A DNA stretch of 64,000 bases from Leptolyngbya sp. PCC 6406 (GCF_000332095.2 NZ_KI913949.1:3284512-3348511), one strand, 5' to 3'; counted from the first letter of the stretch, positions 9,101-16,113 are shown. Notes: generated by a model from the sequence alone, not told the origin. Made by a program: numbers and translations.

Positions 9101-10460
9101 TGGAAGAGTCTTGGGATGCCGACATCACATCACTCTCCGTAGGGTGGGCACTGCCCACCGCAGAAGCAGCCTGGATCCCAGGAGGACCAGATTCTTCTGC
9201 ACCTGTCCCGGAAGAGGGACCAGATTCTGCCATAGAAATGGCAGTAGGGTGGGCACTGCCCACCGCAAAAGATGAATCCTCCCCAGTGCTCAATGGGCTA
9301 GCCTCTGGCACTGCCTGACGGTTGAGGCTTTCAGCAGCACCCTTGGACGAGATCTGAGGACGATCGGCAGTTGGAGATGGTTGATCCGTGGGGGGCAATT
9401 GGGCTGAACTGAGAGAGGCTTGCAGAGGCTCAGGTGGGGATACTTCAGCATTCTCAGAGACTCCCTGAGGGGACGGACTGGGAGAAACTGGCAAGGATGG
9501 GACTGGCGGGGAACCCTCTACTCCACCGGGCTCCACACTGGACGAGGCTTGTAGCAAAGATTCCGTAGGCGCGAAATCTTCTTCACCAGAAGAAACTTGC
9601 AACTCAGAAGATGCCGGGATTGACTCCACCGCTGGGCTAGGAGAGGCTTCCAATTGGGATTCTGGAGAAGATGGCGTTGCCGAACCAGATAAGACAGACG
9701 GTTCCGGAGCTGATGCTGACGCTGGACTAGGAGAGGCTTGCAAGATATGGGCACTGCCCACCCCAGGAGATGCCTGTGAGGCATTTTGCTCACCAGGCAA
9801 CGCAGCGGGCTCCGCTGGAACTGCTTGCAAATCCGGCGGTGAGGGCGCTGGCGGCGGCGGTAGACCAGGGATAGAGGCCAGGGTGCCGGGGTGCTGGCGC
9901 TGAGCGCGGGGGGGCATCTGCCCCGGACGGGCAGGGCTATCCGGGCGACGCAACGGACGAAGGGTGGAAGATTGGAGAGTGGGAGATTGTGGGGGAACTG
10001 GCGAGACCAGGGGCTGACGCTGTAGCGGGGGGGCGGGGGGCGGCGGCGGCGTTTCGGGCAGGAAGGGAGTGATGTCGGTGAGGCTGCCGGGATGATCACG
10101 GCGGCGGCGGGTCGGAACTGTCGGCTCCGGCTGTCTCTGTACCGTTTCTCCGGCGGTATTGGCGGCAATGCTAGCTCCCAAGTCAGAATCGGGCTGATCG
10201 GTGGAGGCGGCTACCCAAGCTTCTGGGCTGATCTCCTCTGTCCCTTCATCCCCGGAATCATTGACCCCATCAGTCCCACTATCAGGCGCAGGCGTACCTA
10301 GGGGCGAGCGCAGATCGGGATCCAACACCCCCAGGAATCGCTCTCCCAATAGGGTTGTCCGCTGTAACCTCAGCCCTAGATTGCTCAGGGGCTGCAAGAC
10401 ACCCAGCGGCTTACTGGGTAGGTTAGAGACATTCTCCGGGGGTGGGGTGGGATCAGCCAT
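6159..10460 (-). CDS. giant Pro/Ser/Ala-rich repeat protein of the injection-system operon
   Basis: 1433 residues, almost entirely low-complexity Pro, Ser, Ala, Glu and Gln; probably disordered. I recognise no catalytic domain and no signal peptide. Recurrent motifs are LQASPSP, LQR/LNRQ, and VGSAHPT. Two blocks of about 210 residues (about 235-443 and 495-710) are near-identical duplicates also visible in DNA (8329-8975 and 9131-9760), and a third, decayed copy of an 80-residue module (PPTDQ...DRPQIS...LNRQ) lies at about 7390-7640. The last 30 residues are different: ordered, charged and helical (LVQQVYHLICQRLAVERERHG), ending in RY, and resemble the end of the 83-residue protein encoded at 11087-11338. 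It sits between tube-family and Afp7-like genes, so a structural, sheath/tube-associated or tail-fibre-like role is plausible; this is inference. Length is likely variable between strains because of the repeats. Confidence 0.8.
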   Translation of the reverse strand: MADPTPPPENVSNLPSKPLGVLQPLSNLGLRLQRTTLLGERFLGVLDPDLRSPLGTPAPDSGTDGVNDSGDEGTEEISPEAWVAASTDQPDSDLGASIAANTAGETVQRQPEPTVPTRRRRDHPGSLTDITPFLPETPPPPPAPPLQRQPLVSPVPPQSPTLQSSTLRPLRRPDSPARPGQMPPRAQRQHPGTLASIPGLPPPPAPSPPDLQAVPAEPAALPGEQNASQASPGVGSAHILQASPSPASASAPEPSVLSGSATPSSPESQLEASPSPAVESIPASSELQVSSGEEDFAPTESLLQASSSVEPGGVEGSPPVPSLPVSPSPSPQGVSENAEVSPPEPLQASLSSAQLPPTDQPSPTADRPQISSKGAAESLNRQAVPEASPLSTGEDSSFAVGSAHPTAISMAESGPSSGTGAEESGPPGIQAASAVGSAHPTESDVMSASQDSSTSAAPSSSGSLPQTTPESTAAPSLPQGSAISAADSSILQASPSPAVESVPQLQASPSPASASAPEPSVSSGSATQSSPESQLQAFPSPTAEAAPASSELQVSPGEEDFVPTESLLQASSSVESGGVEASPPVPSLPVSPSPSPQGVTENAELSPPEPLEASLSSAQLPPTDQPSPTADRPQISSQGAAESLNRQAVPEASPLSTGTDSSLSDVVGSAHPTAISMTESGPSSGTGAEESDPPGIQAASVVGSAHPTERDVMSVSGSSGTGAEESGPPGIQAASVVGSAHPTGGDVVEFGSASQLQADSDSAATLAAAPPNLPEVSPGETAESSPGSMGQTAPSPAVESSPGSLGQAAPSPAMESAPESLLQAAPVPEVTPSPESLVQAAPSPSVESAPESLIQAAPAPVVESSSSQVSSNSVATPLPGSPLQASPDAGAQLPTLQSPSSPAAIPVPEPADPQADSGAGGALLQASPNLDFAGTELSPSAKSPAVSPSPFPQSVTGEADVSAIPSPDGTRAPEILPASPSSGQLPPTDQTFPTTDRPQISPEGDVGILNRQVAPEASPSSSIGMDSLATTSSPFPESPTSSPSFDITNPSAEVRWAASRAPIPNPPPPLPSDIPSNIPESAAIGDSVAPLSNRSTGYPADIAEISEVSSPETVARQVAPDGVPGLTPEAQSPAPAPIPDTLAAPILDSAPAAPTETTPESGSIPTPEVPSESVLSNEPAEGTATVAQGARPDDNADTAITAADTSYPLPTVLQALSVLQPLSPTLGNSLQRTLEEDRDLQWPEAGQRPSQLSPETAYTPVTTARSTQPSPPVPSLVGAAGKVAQSPSLLQAQSDPTAPTDPPPTRDRKTTTLPPTVWGSIEELISGTGDSGESPSPPPSVSPADPYPDLQPLAALRQSTASSGDTLTLQRKLESTPTATPTASTIEPENSNEDQATSGASPETLDKLVQQVYHLICQRLAVERERHGFGPRY
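8233..9263. repeat. palindromic GTAGGGTGGGCACTGCCCACC elements inside a coding region
   Basis: Copies at 8233-8253, 8338-8358, 8443-8463 (one change), 9139-9159 and 9243-9263, plus a decayed one near 9747-9763. Each reads in the minus-strand protein as VGSAHPT. A partial intergenic copy (GTGAGCACTGCCCACC) occurs at about 48112-48127. The element is a near-perfect palindrome around GGGCA-C-TGCCC. The copies are partly explained by the large internal duplication of the gene. Confidence 0.85.
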
Positions 10461-10562
10461 GGGCTGGAAAGCAGGTTAAAGATCTGGGCAATGGCTAGGG
10501 TTCTGTGAATGTTTTTCCCAAAACAGCCTTCATCTATCCATCAATTCAAAGTTGACAGATGC

Positions 10563-11087
10563 CTAGGAAGAAGAGGCAATATATCCCGTCTTATCACGCT
10601 TCTGGTCAGTGGCTGCACCACCCCCACTGGATTCAGTGATGATCTTGAGACCTTCGTAGGCCAACACTAACTCCTCTACCGCAACGCTGTTAGAGTCGGC
10701 CTTGAGGGCGGGGGTTTTCCAGCCGACGGGGATGGCCCCCAAGAGAGACCATGCTTGCATAGTTTCCCCGGCCTGGTTAAAGACCAAAATATTGATATTG
10801 CGTCGCTCTGGCTTACCTTCTTCCAGCGTTTTGTTAATCCAATTCCAGAACGTGAGATCATCGGTAATCCCTCGCTTTAGGGTAATATCCCCAAACTTAG
10901 CCCGCTTGAGAAAAATACGCTGCTGTTCGTTAGCGCCGCCTTCAAAGTAGGTGTCCTTTTCGATCTGCACATCAATACCAGAGCATTCGCTAAAGGATGC
11001 GGCTAAGCTGCTATCCATCTCCACATAGAAGCGGTTGGTGGTGACGTGGTTGACGCCATAGTTTTCACTGTTGCTTTGCTCGGACAT
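10563..11087 (-). CDS. tail tube-family protein (gp19-like), fourth paralogue
   Basis: 174 residues, of the T4 gp19/phage tail tube family. Diagnostic stretches are NRFYVEMDSSLAASFSECSGIDVQIE near the N-terminus, ITLKRGITDDLTFWNWINKTLEEG in the middle, and VAVEELVLAYEGLKI near the C-terminus. A 20-residue Gly/Ser/Lys tail follows. In AFP-type machines a tube-initiator paralogue (Afp5) is encoded upstream of the Afp7 and Afp8 genes; the position here, away from the three tandem tube genes and near the hub genes, suggests that role. Its start codon overlaps the stop of the 83-residue gene by one base (TAATG), so the two are translationally coupled. Confidence 0.9.
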   Translation of the reverse strand: MSEQSNSENYGVNHVTTNRFYVEMDSSLAASFSECSGIDVQIEKDTYFEGGANEQQRIFLKRAKFGDITLKRGITDDLTFWNWINKTLEEGKPERRNINILVFNQAGETMQAWSLLGAIPVGWKTPALKADSNSVAVEELVLAYEGLKIITESSGGGAATDQKRDKTGYIASSS

Positions 11088-11338
11088 TAGAAATACCTCC
11101 GAATCTCGCCACGCCGCGATCGCTGTTGCTGCATATCATGACGCAAGCAGGCATAAACCTGATCGCTAAAGGTTTGCAGGGCGAGGGGATCCGCCAGCAC
11201 CGCCGCCGCTAAATCAGCCATGGCCTCCAAGTCTGGATCACCCTGGCAGGAGGCCGGGGCCGTGTACCCCGCCGGGGCCGCTTGCCGGATTGGAGCCTGG
11301 GCGGCCCGCTGTCTCAATAGGGAGTGAAGGTCTTCCAT
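11087..11338 (-). CDS. small protein with QVY...RRG...RY C-terminal motif
   Basis: 83 residues, unknown family. The N-terminal half is Ala/Pro/Gln-rich (RQRAAQAPIRQAAPAGYTAP); the C-terminal half is predicted helical (DLEAMADLAAAVLADPLALQ) and ends in DQVYACLRHDMQQQRSRRGE followed by IRRYF. That terminal pattern resembles the end of the 1433-residue protein two genes downstream (QQVY...RERHG...RY). It may be the compact version of the same component, or both may carry a shared docking or assembly signal. It is the first gene after a 530-base gap in the operon and is coupled by overlap to the tube-initiator-like gene. Confidence 0.7.
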   Translation of the reverse strand: MEDLHSLLRQRAAQAPIRQAAPAGYTAPASCQGDPDLEAMADLAAAVLADPLALQTFSDQVYACLRHDMQQQRSRRGEIRRYF

Positions 11339-11870
11339 AATAGGTGACAGGTTTTAGGGGACAGGGTGTGGGAAGTTTTGAGTTTTGAGTTTTGAGTTTT
11401 GAATTAAATATCTCGTAGGGGATCTGCGGGTTAATAGTGTACCGAGTGACCAGGTTTTCTCCCAGAGGGAGAAAGCCAGTGTCTCCCTCTGGGAGAAAGC
11501 CCGATCAGCGGGTACGTTGCTTTCCTGCGAGTCCCTAGGGGCGCGGGGCTTCGCGCCTTCCGTATGTTTGTGTACGACAACCCCATCACCCAAGCCCTAT
11601 GCCAAAGGCAGGCTCATCGCCAACGGGCAGGCTCCGCCTTTCTTGAATGCCGTTAAGCTATACACACTCTCTCACCCTCACACTCTCTTACCCTCACACC
11701 CATCTACCCCTTTAGGCTTCAATACCAGCTCCCCTGCCTCAGGGTAAGGAATTTTTTCGGCCTTGAGTAGTCTCTAAAGGTCGAGTCAGGACTGTAAAGG
11801 TTTGTGACCGTAGAGCAATCCAGGAAAAGCTTTCTCAGGATTTTCTCGCCGGGAATTTCCGCTGCTCCCC
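11339..11870. other. 530-base gap within the injection-system operon with heptamer repeats
   Basis: No credible gene. Four tandem copies of AGTTTTG lie at 11374-11401 (the same heptamer recurs at about 26847-26874), and short CTCTC/CACAC-rich tracts at about 11660-11705. There is an inverted motif GTTTTCTCCCAGAGGGAGAAAGCC repeated in part (TCTCCCTCTGGGAGAAAGCC) around 11452-11500. The gap separates the CHASE2 gene from the 83-residue gene and is the best place for a second promoter; I could not identify one with confidence. Confidence 0.6.
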
Positions 11871-13523
11871 TTACTGAATACTCTCCAAACCCTTTTCAGA
11901 AGGAAGGGACGGGGCTGCTTGCTCTAAGGTTGTGCGGACTTGGCGCGATCGCGCTAACAGTGCCTCTACCCGCTGTTGTTGTTGGCGCTGACGGCGATTG
12001 CTGGGAGTCGTGGCCTGGGGTCCCAGGGTTTGTTGCTCACGGGCAAAGTCCGCCACCGCTTGGGCTCTGATATCCGCGAGGATCGCCTGCATTTCTGGAT
12101 CGTTCAAATCCATGGCTTTCTTGCTCCGTGCCTTAGGTGCTTCTCCGCTACGGATGGTCTGTGCCCGTTGCACCAAGGCTCCAAAGTAGTCGTTTTGGCT
12201 TTCTTCTGCCTCCACATCTTCCTGGAGCTGCCCCTTGATCATTTCGTAGAGTGCTTGGGTATAGCCCTGGCGGGTAGCCTGTTTCACGCCCCCCGCCGCC
12301 ACACCACAAAGCACCAGATTCAGGCTCATGGGCACCACAGGCAACCAAGCCCCGGTGAGAAACAGACCGTAGGTGCTGCCCCAGGTGGCTGCCACCGCCA
12401 GCCCCAGTATCAGCCAACACAGACTAGCTCGCCGCAGCCGATAGGCGATCACCCCACCCCCCAGGCCCCAGAGCCAGATCAATAGCCACTCCACGGGGCT
12501 GGGCAGGCTCCACACCAGAGCCCGCCCCTCCAGGGTCGCCGCCAGCAGTTGGCTCACGATCTGGGCATGGACCACAACCCCCGGCATCTCCCGCACATAT
12601 TCCTGGGCTGCAAGGTAAGGGGTGGTGAACAAATCCTTCGCCACCAGGGAAGTGTAGCCGACAAGCACAACGCGATCGCGGATTTTTTCCGGCGGTACCT
12701 GTCCCTCCAGCACCTCCGACAGACCCACCACCTCCACCGCATTTCGGGCTGACCGATAGCGGATCATTGTTTGATAGGGCGGTAACTCCTCGGTGCTGTA
12801 GCCGCCAAAGCCATTAGAGAGAGAGGGAATAACACGATCGCCAAAGGCCAGTTCCATCGCCTCCGTGGCCCCCACCTCAATCCCTTCCCCCTCCAGATAG
12901 GCCACAGCCAGTAGCAAACTAAAGGAGGGCAAGTCAAAATCCAAATTTGCGTCGTTGCACAGGTGCCGACCCACGGGCATCATCGGTGGGGCTTCGGGCA
13001 CCGAAAACAGCAACCCTCGCCGGACAATGCCATTGGGATCAATGGGCAAATCCGCAAATCCCACTTGGGCTTCGCTGACTTCCGGGGGTACAGGCACCCC
13101 CGGAAAATTGGGACTACTCAACAGGCAAACCATGATGATGTTGGGATCACTTTGGATCGCTGCCAGCATCCGCTCCCGCCCCTCCACTGGTCCTTGGGGA
13201 ATATCTCGCCCAATATCAATACCAATGGCACGAGGTTCATGCTCCTGGAGCGCGGCTAGCACATCGGCGATGGTGCCGTCCTGAATCGGGTCTTCCTGGC
13301 GACTCTGGATATCCTTTTCGTTAATGCCCACCACCAGCAGTCGCTCGTCCGGGCCTTCATCGGGCTGCCAGCGCACAAAGCGATCGTAGGCGGTGAGTTC
13401 GTTCTCCTGGAGTACCCCCAAGGCACGCACCGTCAACAGCCCACCGGACACCACCAAACTGGTCAGCAGCACAGAGCTGCTCAAAAAGCGAACAACCGGG
13501 TTGATGAGAAAGCGTTGGAGCAT
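11871..13523 (-). CDS. CHASE2-domain membrane protein
   Basis: 550 residues. An N-terminal membrane segment (about residues 12-34) is followed by a large extracytoplasmic CHASE2 sensor domain (about 40-330; signatures YDRFVRWQPDEGPDERLLVVGI, RAIGIDIGRDIP, GFADLPIDPNGIVRR, VVLVGYTS). Three closely spaced transmembrane helices follow at about 340-420. The C-terminal cytoplasmic part (about 425-550) is charged and carries no kinase, cyclase or GGDEF domain. CHASE2 proteins normally sense unknown small ligands and signal inward. Here the gene lies inside the injection-system operon, 8 bases after the DUF6760-like gene, which suggests a membrane sensor or anchor for the particle. Link to function is inference. 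Confidence 0.85.
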   Translation of the reverse strand: MLQRFLINPVVRFLSSSVLLTSLVVSGGLLTVRALGVLQENELTAYDRFVRWQPDEGPDERLLVVGINEKDIQSRQEDPIQDGTIADVLAALQEHEPRAIGIDIGRDIPQGPVEGRERMLAAIQSDPNIIMVCLLSSPNFPGVPVPPEVSEAQVGFADLPIDPNGIVRRGLLFSVPEAPPMMPVGRHLCNDANLDFDLPSFSLLLAVAYLEGEGIEVGATEAMELAFGDRVIPSLSNGFGGYSTEELPPYQTMIRYRSARNAVEVVGLSEVLEGQVPPEKIRDRVVLVGYTSLVAKDLFTTPYLAAQEYVREMPGVVVHAQIVSQLLAATLEGRALVWSLPSPVEWLLIWLWGLGGGVIAYRLRRASLCWLILGLAVAATWGSTYGLFLTGAWLPVVPMSLNLVLCGVAAGGVKQATRQGYTQALYEMIKGQLQEDVEAEESQNDYFGALVQRAQTIRSGEAPKARSKKAMDLNDPEMQAILADIRAQAVADFAREQQTLGPQATTPSNRRQRQQQQRVEALLARSRQVRTTLEQAAPSLPSEKGLESIQ

Positions 13524-13531
13524 AGGGGATG

Positions 13532-13669
13532 TTATTGAAGGCGGGTGATCTCAGTGACCCAGCGACGGCGATCGCGGTGTTCTAGGTCCAAAATATCCGA
13601 CAGCGGCCAATGAAATGCAAGGGCAATACAGGCTACCTCCTCGTGCAGTTGGGCTGAGGGGTAGCCCAT
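13532..13669 (-). CDS. DUF6760-like small tail-assembly protein
   Basis: 45 residues, found by reading the gap between neighbours. The sequence (GYPSAQLHEEVACIALAFHW, then PLSDILDLEHRDRRRWVTEI) matches what I know of DUF6760, tiny proteins found almost only in phage-tail-like and injection-system loci, with the conserved LHEEV..IA..FHW and L.H..R..W..EI pattern. Its ATG overlaps the stop of the upstream gene (TGATG), so it is translationally coupled. It resembles the small acidic partners of tail-tube assembly chaperones (GpE-like). Function is unproven. Confidence 0.85.
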   Translation of the reverse strand: MGYPSAQLHEEVACIALAFHWPLSDILDLEHRDRRRWVTEITRLQ

Positions 13670-14034
13670 CACTCCCCCGCCAAGGCTAAGTCCACCTCAA
13701 ACTCAGCATCACAGGCAGGGCAGCGGGTAGGGATCTGGGCCGTTCCCCCCTGATTAATGCGGTTGTAAACCTCCCGCAGGTAAGCCAGATCTTGGGTAAA
13801 TAGGTTTTCCAGTAAATCCGGTGTTAGGGCTGTTAACTCCCCCAGACGGGTAATGACACGGGACAAGAGGACTAGGGTGCCATACCCTGGTAATCGCTGC
13901 ACAGTGCGATCGCGCTCCACCGCCAACTCATCTCGGGCCGTGGCCAGCCGCATCGTACCCTGTCGATGGACCCGACCCGATCCATCCACCAGCCCACGGG
14001 GCAAGGTGAAATCAAACTCACTGATTAGTTCCAT
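13669..14034 (-). CDS. phage tail assembly chaperone-like protein with CPAC motif
   Basis: 121 residues. It has the tail-assembly pattern EFDFTLPRGLVDGSGRVHRQGTMRLATARDEL followed by a helical region (YGTLVLLSRVITRLGELTALTPDLLENLFTQDLAYLREVYNRIN). It ends with a single CPAC knuckle (CPACDAEFEVDL), often seen as a half zinc ribbon in related injection-system proteins. It is clearly paralogous to the preceding 109-residue protein, and the two genes overlap by 17 bases in different frames. Likely role: chaperone or length control in tube assembly. Confidence 0.82.
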   Translation of the reverse strand: MELISEFDFTLPRGLVDGSGRVHRQGTMRLATARDELAVERDRTVQRLPGYGTLVLLSRVITRLGELTALTPDLLENLFTQDLAYLREVYNRINQGGTAQIPTRCPACDAEFEVDLALAGE

Positions 14035-14347
14035 GGTGGATAATGTCCCCCGCCTCCGGTTCCTCTAACTCATTGATCTGGCGATAAAACTTTTGCAAAT
14101 AGTCCAGATCCCGAGCAAAGAGTCGCTCTATGACCAAGGGTGTCACCTCCTCCAAAGCGCCTAACTTCGTAATCACCCGCGCCAAAATAATGACCGTGGC
14201 ATAGGCCGGATTCATCTTTACCCGAGGATCCCGCAACGGCACAATCTCATCCATGGCCATAGCAAGGCGCATCACCCCTTTGCGATGGAGATTCCCCTCA
14301 GCATCCACGTATCCCTTCGGTAGCGTAAACTCAAACTCCGTTTGCAT
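14018..14347 (-). CDS. phage tail assembly chaperone-like protein, paralogue without CPAC
   Basis: 109 residues, same family as the following gene: EFEFTLPKGYVDAEGNLHRKGVMRLAMAMDEI, then YATVIILARVITKLGALEEVTPLVIERLFARDLDYLQKFYRQINELEE. The C-terminal CPAC knuckle of the paralogue is replaced by an acidic tail ending HHGTNQ. The 3' end overlaps the next gene by 17 bases. A tandem pair suggests duplication and specialisation, reminiscent of paired tail chaperones in phages, though no slippery frameshift site is evident. Confidence 0.82.
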   Translation of the reverse strand: MQTEFEFTLPKGYVDAEGNLHRKGVMRLAMAMDEIVPLRDPRVKMNPAYATVIILARVITKLGALEEVTPLVIERLFARDLDYLQKFYRQINELEEPEAGDIIHHGTNQ

Positions 14348-14356
14348 GGAATACTC

Positions 14357-14857
14357 TTACTGCTTCGTAACCCGCAGGAACTCATCCACCGCCAACTCCA
14401 TTTCCTCCACTTGAAATTCGGTGCTGCCGGCCTTCAGATCCCCAATCTTGTAGGTCACCGGCCAAGCCCCAAAGAACTGGAAACGAGCAGATTCCTCATC
14501 CGCTTGATCGTAAATCACAATATCCCCATCCCGGCGTTGCTCAGTCCACTTACCCGCTTCCACCGCCGCAAACCATTCCCACAACACCGACGTGACAAAC
14601 ATGCCACGCTTCAGGGTAATGTTATTGCTCTTAGAGTTACCCGGTATTTTGGTCCGCACAACCCGTCCCCGTGAGGCTCCGCTACTGCCCCACTTCTGGG
14701 GCGTTACCTCCACATGCTCAATCACATCTTGACTGCGCTTAAAACCCTGACATTCCATGAAATAGGCATCAATGCGCTCATCGCTGCCATCCAAATGAAT
14801 ACCGATATAAAACCGACAGGCGGTGAGAATTTCGGGAACCTTAGATTTCTCAGCCAT
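14357..14857 (-). CDS. tail tube-family protein (gp19-like), third tandem copy
   Basis: 166 residues. Tube-family signatures: ACRFYIGIHLDGSDERIDAYFMECQGFKRSQ-type N-terminus, NNITLKRGMFVTSVLWEWFAAVEAGKW in the centre, and FQVEEMELAVDEFLRV at the C-terminus. It is the most diverged of the three tandem genes and has a longer first loop. It lies 19 bases after the second tube gene and 9 bases before the chaperone-like pair. Either a minor tube ring or an initiator or terminator subunit. Confidence 0.88.
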   Translation of the reverse strand: MAEKSKVPEILTACRFYIGIHLDGSDERIDAYFMECQGFKRSQDVIEHVEVTPQKWGSSGASRGRVVRTKIPGNSKSNNITLKRGMFVTSVLWEWFAAVEAGKWTEQRRDGDIVIYDQADEESARFQFFGAWPVTYKIGDLKAGSTEFQVEEMELAVDEFLRVTKQ

Positions 14858-14876
14858 GGCGCAAGACCCTCTATCC

Positions 14877-15350
14877 CTATTTCACTCGATGCAGAGACTC
14901 GTAAGCGATTTCCACAGTTTCCGTGGCCAAGTTGGTTGAACCCGCCTCAAACCCAGACATCGCGTAACTGATACACATTGCGCCCGTAACGTCCCACCGG
15001 GCGGCTTCCTCGCCCCCCTGGTTATAGAGCACAACAGACCCCGTCTTCCGTTCGCCCTTATTGGCACTACCGCCACCGGCAATGGGCTCTGAATGACTAT
15101 CGGAATACCACTTGAGCAGCCGATCGTCCCCCACCGTCGCCACGTATTCAATACTCAGCTTACTGTTGCTCACCCCAGTAACGGTAGCCTGAATTTGGCT
15201 TTTCCCGTCTTTCGTTACACCAAAGGGGGTACTATCCCCCGCTGACTCTAAGGTAATCGCAATACCACTCACTTTTTTGACCACCAAATCCTCTAGGCCA
15301 TCGAAGGAGGCATAGAACTTGGAGCAGGGCAAGACTTCACCAGCAGCCAT
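14877..15350 (-). CDS. tail tube-family protein (gp19-like), second tandem copy
   Basis: 157 residues. It begins PCSKFYASFDGLEDLVVKKVSGI and continues with the tube-family pattern (VEYVATVGDDRLLKWYSDSH; GSVVLYNQGGEEAARWDVTGA; ATETVEIAYESLHRVK). It is closely related to the first tandem copy, with the same length and the same C-terminal ATE.FEI/VEI...RVK ending. Together they may alternate or form distinct rings of the inner tube. Part of the sheath-tube operon; 44 bases separate it from the upstream tube gene. Confidence 0.9.
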   Translation of the reverse strand: MAAGEVLPCSKFYASFDGLEDLVVKKVSGIAITLESAGDSTPFGVTKDGKSQIQATVTGVSNSKLSIEYVATVGDDRLLKWYSDSHSEPIAGGGSANKGERKTGSVVLYNQGGEEAARWDVTGAMCISYAMSGFEAGSTNLATETVEIAYESLHRVK

Positions 15351-15394
15351 GGATGATTTCTCCTTTTGCTGAACACGTCATTTTCGTCACGCGA

Positions 15395-15868
15395 TTATTT
15401 CACGCGGTTGATCTGTTCAACCACAATTTCAAAGGTCTCTGTCGCCAGATCCTTACTCTCGGAGGTAAAGTCATTGACCTTGTAGGACTTGACCCAGGCA
15501 TTGATGAAATCCCACCGCAGAACCTCCTTATCTTCGCTATCGTAGGCAGTCAAAGACCCACTTTTGCGATTATCGCCCCATTTGCCATCGCCACCATGGC
15601 TGGGGGGCATAGTAGCCTTCATCCAGTTGTACCAATCCTGGTCCCCTTCACAGAGATAGGTTTCCAAGGTGAGATTAGGGTTTTTCTCAAAGCCAGCGGA
15701 GGTGGTTTGCCACAGGGTTTTGCCATCTTTGCTAGAGGCCAGAGGCTTTTCGTGGCCCGCACTTTGCCCCTCAAACTTAATACCATCCACCTTTTTGACC
15801 ATTTTCTCGGTCAACCCATCGATCTCTAGGTAAAACCGACTTGTGGGAATTGGTTGTAACTGAGCCAT
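15395..15868 (-). CDS. tail tube-family protein (gp19-like), first tandem copy, probably main tube
   Basis: 157 residues. It begins PIPTSRFYLEIDGLTEKMVKKVDGIKFEGQS and has LTLETYLCEGDQDWYNWMKA, SGSLTAYDSEDKEVLRWDFINAW and LATETFEIVVEQINRVK. Being the first tube gene after the sheath, it is the best candidate for the main inner-tube protomer (Afp1/Hcp-like ring). The 260-base sheath-tube spacing, with a hairpin in it, could set different expression levels for sheath and tube. Confidence 0.9.
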   Translation of the reverse strand: MAQLQPIPTSRFYLEIDGLTEKMVKKVDGIKFEGQSAGHEKPLASSKDGKTLWQTTSAGFEKNPNLTLETYLCEGDQDWYNWMKATMPPSHGGDGKWGDNRKSGSLTAYDSEDKEVLRWDFINAWVKSYKVNDFTSESKDLATETFEIVVEQINRVK

Positions 15869-16069
15869 AGAACCCTCTACTTGCAGGTATCCATAAAAGA
15901 TTGAACGGTTGTTGGCAGAGCCCGTCTCCTACTGGAGCATGGCCTTGGATCTCATCAGGGCTACATTCTCTATCTGCCCCTACGCCCTAATGTTTGCCAA
16001 ATATATTGGCCAAAATTGAAGCAATATAGCCTCACCCTTAGGGGATATAGTCCAGAAAAGGGGATTGGC

Positions 16070-16113
16070 GGGGTTGGTTTGATCGGGTTTTCACCTATCG
16101 TCAAATCAACCCC
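16070..16113 (-). terminator. hairpin between sheath and tube genes
   Basis: GGGGTTGGTTTGA (16070-16082) pairs with TCAAATCAACCCC (16101-16113), 12 of 13 positions, around an 18-base loop. It begins 15 bases after the sheath stop on the minus strand. There is no U-tract, so it may be an attenuator or an mRNA-stabilising processing site rather than a full terminator. Confidence 0.55.

Noticed and set aside
6478-10479. Several long plus- and minus-strand frames inside the giant repeat gene (for example 7552-8199 and 9518-10168)
   Set aside because: They are shadows of the Pro/Ser-rich repeat gene, without ribosome-binding sites or recognisable content, and their lengths follow from the biased repeat composition.
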